This document shows, in pieces, positions 61,893 through 64,000 of a stretch of 64,000 nt of DNA (its first letter is position 1; each line of letters begins with the position of its first letter). A model generated the notes under the pieces. That model was not told the origin of the DNA. It searched no databases and saw only the letters and a program-made list of their open reading frames with translations. Source of the DNA: Agathobaculum massiliense (GTDB taxonomy: Bacteria > Bacillota > Clostridia > Oscillospirales > Butyricicoccaceae); NCBI RefSeq assembly GCF_900291975.1, contig NZ_OMPN01000001.1, forward strand, positions 930,001 to 994,000, written 5' to 3'. The position numbers and the translations under genes are program-made.

Positions 61893-62747
61893 CTATTCTT
61901 TTTCGTTTTCTAATTGAATGATTCGCTCAAGCATTTCAAAAAATACGTTCTCATACATGGATAAAACTTTTTTGTCATAGCCTTTGTGTTCTGTAATTCC
62001 GTTTTTAGACCAGGTACTTACTTTATTACTTCGCTTGATAATATTTTGGAAAACCAAGTTATCTTCTTTATGTTGCTTGTACAGTTCTTCCAGGTTTGAT
62101 TTTATCGTTGCGCTGTCCGTATCAACTAAATAAGGAACAAAACCGATCATATCTAGTCCAGGGTTAAACTGTTCTTGTAAATCAATCAAATAGGAAATAT
62201 AGTTTTGAATGTTGTTTGTACTTTCTTCTTCTGCTTGTAAAGGGATCATAACGTAATCACTTGCCACGATTGCATTATTTGTATAAACGCTTGGCGTTGG
62301 TACAGTATCAATAATAATGAGATCATAGTCACTTTTTAAAGGTGCTAAAAGAGTAGCAAGCAATCTACTTTCATTTTCAAAAGTCCATGAGCGAGTTAAT
62401 TTTGGCAGTAACATCAAATCAAACGTGCCAGGGATCAAGTCTAAATTATCAGTCAAATGAACAATAGAAGAAGCCAAGTTTCCATTTTTCAGTCCTTCAT
62501 AAAAATTAACACGTGGCAATTCTACCTTAAATGTTTTTGCTAAGTCTTTTGTCAATGTTGCTTGTAAGTCCTTATCGATCATTAAAACTTTTAAATTAAA
62601 TTTGTCTGTCAAGTAAGCAAACATAGTCGATAATTTTGACTTTCCAACACCACCTTTAAAATAATTGTTTAAGATAACAATCGCTTCATTTTTACTGTTT
62701 AAAATACGTCTTAATTCTTCAAGTATTTTGAGTTCTTCCTTCTCCAT
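61893..62747 (-). CDS. delta: Delta, ParA-type partition ATPase of pSM19035-family plasmids
   Basis: A 284-residue ParA-like ATPase starting at ATG 62747 (MEKEELKILEELRRILNSKN), the length known for delta. An upstream in-frame start lies in the operator side. Walker A is NNYFKGGVGKSKLS near residue 30, and LIIIDTVPTPSV carries Walker B. Together with omega, acting as the centromere-binding partner, it segregates the plasmid. Operators flank it on both sides. Confidence 0.9.
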   Translation of the reverse strand: MEKEELKILEELRRILNSKNEAIVILNNYFKGGVGKSKLSTMFAYLTDKFNLKVLMIDKDLQATLTKDLAKTFKVELPRVNFYEGLKNGNLASSIVHLTDNLDLIPGTFDLMLLPKLTRSWTFENESRLLATLLAPLKSDYDLIIIDTVPTPSVYTNNAIVASDYVMIPLQAEEESTNNIQNYISYLIDLQEQFNPGLDMIGFVPYLVDTDSATIKSNLEELYKQHKEDNLVFQNIIKRSNKVSTWSKNGITEHKGYDKKVLSMYENVFFEMLERIIQLENEKE

Positions 62748-62793
62748 AACTACGCCCCATTCTTTTTTTGTATAGTAATATTGTATCATTAGG

Positions 62794-62856
62794 AATCACA
62801 AATCACAAGTGATTTGTGATTAATCACTTGTGATTTGTGATAAGTGATTTGTGATT
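62794..62856 (-). promoter_or_regulatory. Delta operator: nine contiguous omega heptads
   Basis: Nine unspaced 7-bp units of the WATCACW type, the first seven in the same order as at 61844. They serve both as delta operator and as centromere in the known system. Confidence 0.9.
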
Positions 62857-62891
62857 AATATATAAAAGCCCTCTTTAAAGGGCTTTTATGC

Positions 62892-63149
62892 TTATTTTGA
62901 AAAAGAGATAAAATCAATATATCCCTTTTCTCCGATTTTTACAACGGCATTGTAGGACTTTCTATCTTTCGTTTTGATTCCTTTTACCAGGGTTTCTTTT
63001 CCCTCTAGTAATTCTTTTACATTTGTTTTGGTGAGTTTTTTCTTTCTAAAATGTTCAGCTAAAGTGAAGGTACATTCAGGATAATTTGAACAACCATAAA
63101 ACGATTTTTTTAATACAATATTGTTGCCACACTTAGGACATTTTCCTAC
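62892..63149 (-). pseudogene. Plasmid topoisomerase (Top beta) 3' remnant
   Basis: The minus strand encodes about 85 C-terminal residues of a type I topoisomerase: a zinc ribbon (CPKCGNNIVLKKSFYGCSNY, then PEC) and an ending KIGEKGYIDFISFSK. The 5' part is absent, and the DNA switches at about 63150 to the inverted repeat downstream of erm(B). This junction is typical of erm(B) segments from pAMbeta1-like plasmids. Confidence 0.8.
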
Positions 63150-63153
63150 AAGG

Positions 63154-63220
63154 GGTCCCGAGCGCTTAGTGGGAATTTGTACCCCTTATCGATACAAATT
63201 CCCCGTAGGCGCTAGGGACC
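63154..63220. repeat. Long inverted repeat downstream of erm(B)
   Basis: GGTCCC-GAGCGC...GGGAATTTGTA pairs with TACAAATTCCC...GGCGC-GGGACC, about 28 bp per arm. It would act as a strong terminator on either strand and marks the edge of the erm(B) segment. Confidence 0.85.
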
Positions 63221-63317
63221 TCTTTAGCTCCTTGGAAGCTGTCAGTAGTATACCTAATAATTTATCTACATTCCCTTTAGTAACGTGTAACTTTCCAAAT
63301 TTACAAAAGCGACTCAT
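63186..63317 (-). CDS. Short reading frame just after erm(B)
   Basis: A 43-residue frame starting at ATG 63317, 4 nt after the erm(B) stop, with GGGAGGAA inside the end of erm(B). It reads MSRFCKFGKLHVTKGNVDKL and runs into the long inverted repeat, so it is probably the truncated beginning of a larger gene. It is usual downstream of erm(B) and its function is unknown. Confidence 0.5.
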   Translation of the reverse strand: MSRFCKFGKLHVTKGNVDKLLGILLTASKELKRSLAPTGNLYR

Positions 63318-63321
63318 AGAA

Positions 63322-64000
63322 TTATTTCCTCCCGTTAAATAATAGATAACTATTAAAAATAGACAATACTTGCTCATAAGTAACGGTACTTAAATTGTTT
63401 ACTTTGGCGTGTTTCATTGCTTGATGAAACTGATTTTTAGTAAACAGTTGACGATATTCTCGATTGACCCATTTTGAAACAAAGTACGTATATAGCTTCC
63501 AATATTTATCTGGAACATCTGTGGTATGGCGGGTAAGTTTTATTAAGACACTGTTTACTTTTGGTTTAGGATGAAAGCATTCCGCTGGCAGCTTAAGCAA
63601 TTGCTGAATCGAGACTTGAGTGTGCAAGAGCAACCCTAGTGTTCGGTGAATATCCAAGGTACGCTTGTAGAATCCTTCTTCAACAATCAGATAGATGTCA
63701 GACGCATGGCTTTCAAAAACCACTTTTTTAATAATTTGTGTGCTTAAATGGTAAGGAATACTCCCAACAATTTTATACCTCTGTTTGTTAGGGAATTGAA
63801 ACTGTAGAATATCTTGGTGAATTAAAGTGACACGAGTATTCAGTTTTAATTTTTCTGACGATAAGTTGAATAGATGACTGTCTAATTCAATAGACGTTAC
63901 CTGTTTACTTATTTTAGCCAGTTTCGTCGTTAAATGCCCTTTACCTGTTCCAATTTCGTAAACGGTATCGGTTTCTTTTAAATTCAATTGTTTTATTATT
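63322..64000 (-). CDS. erm(B): 23S rRNA adenine dimethyltransferase Erm(B), 5' end outside window
   Basis: Codes for 225 C-terminal residues of the 245-residue Erm(B). The first 20 lie beyond the window. It dimethylates A2058 of 23S rRNA, giving resistance to macrolides, lincosamides and streptogramin B. The SAM-binding motif is [14 protein letters not shown], and the catalytic IPYHLST and the ending SYLLFNGRK are exact for Erm(B). The leader peptide that controls induction is not visible. With the plasmid genes beside it, the segment came from a streptococcal/enterococcal plasmid. Confidence 0.98.

Noticed and set aside
61844..62856. Short regular repeats on both sides of the delta gene as a possible CRISPR array
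   Set aside because: The 7-bp units are contiguous without spacers and match known omega-binding heptads.

Overview
The window is chromosome of a gut-type Clostridia (Oscillospiraceae-like) bacterium that carries most of a composite integrative and conjugative element (ICE). The left 3.2 kb is GC-rich host DNA: a minus-strand operon for a biotin-dependent, sodium-pumping decarboxylase (alpha, small membrane, biotin-carrier and beta subunits). Next come a decayed tRNA-Arg with an intact promoter and an intact tRNA-Arg(CCT). From about 3641 the DNA is a mobile element that runs past the right edge. Its integrase and right end are not in the window.

The ICE backbone resembles the Tn1549 / C. 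difficile CTn group. In order it encodes a RepA_N initiator, ParA/ParB, small accessory proteins, PcfB, the VirD4 coupling protein, Maff2, a VirB6/TrbL-like protein, PrgI, the VirB4 ATPase, an NlpC/P60 hydrolase, DUF4315 and DUF4366 proteins, topoisomerase III, a YodL-type protein, a 2776-residue methylase/helicase, MobC and a MOBP relaxase. A tnpV-type gene (46016-46363) with its own ribosome binding site is read in another frame inside the giant gene.

Two elements with large serine recombinases sit inside backbone genes. Element 1 (10082-23367, 13.3 kb) splits virD4. It carries a two-component/ABC peptide-antibiotic resistance-type module, a MOBV relaxase and CHC2/VapE replication genes. 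Element 2 (34533-42887, 8.4 kb) splits topoisomerase III. It carries an ECF sigma factor, a MOBQ relaxase with a recognisable oriT, and a primase-helicase. Both insertions are exactly in frame, so precise excision would restore a 583-residue VirD4 and a 691-residue topoisomerase. In both, joining the ends into a circle would build a promoter (TTGACW, 17 bp, TATGCT) facing the recombinase gene. In the integrated state each half is inert.

Right of the relaxase lies cargo. First is a minus-strand cluster of two proteins that share a WXG-like N-terminal domain but end in different domains, a zinc metallopeptidase and a ParB-like fold. They are accompanied by a DUF1292 protein, an unknown small protein and an M48 protease. 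Then comes DNA of enterococcal/streptococcal plasmid type (pSM19035/pAMbeta1 family): delta, omega and epsilon genes with their heptad operators, a zeta toxin gene disrupted by an 896-bp segment with a P-loop kinase gene, a topoisomerase remnant, and the macrolide-resistance gene erm(B), cut by the window edge.

Signals cutting across genes include a shared short motif ([KR][PE]S[VI][LM]xxL) 28-36 residues from the C-terminus of five different mobile-element proteins, and intrinsic terminators placed directly before ribosome binding sites with no room for a promoter. There are also two clusters of short repeats that could be replication or recombination sites.
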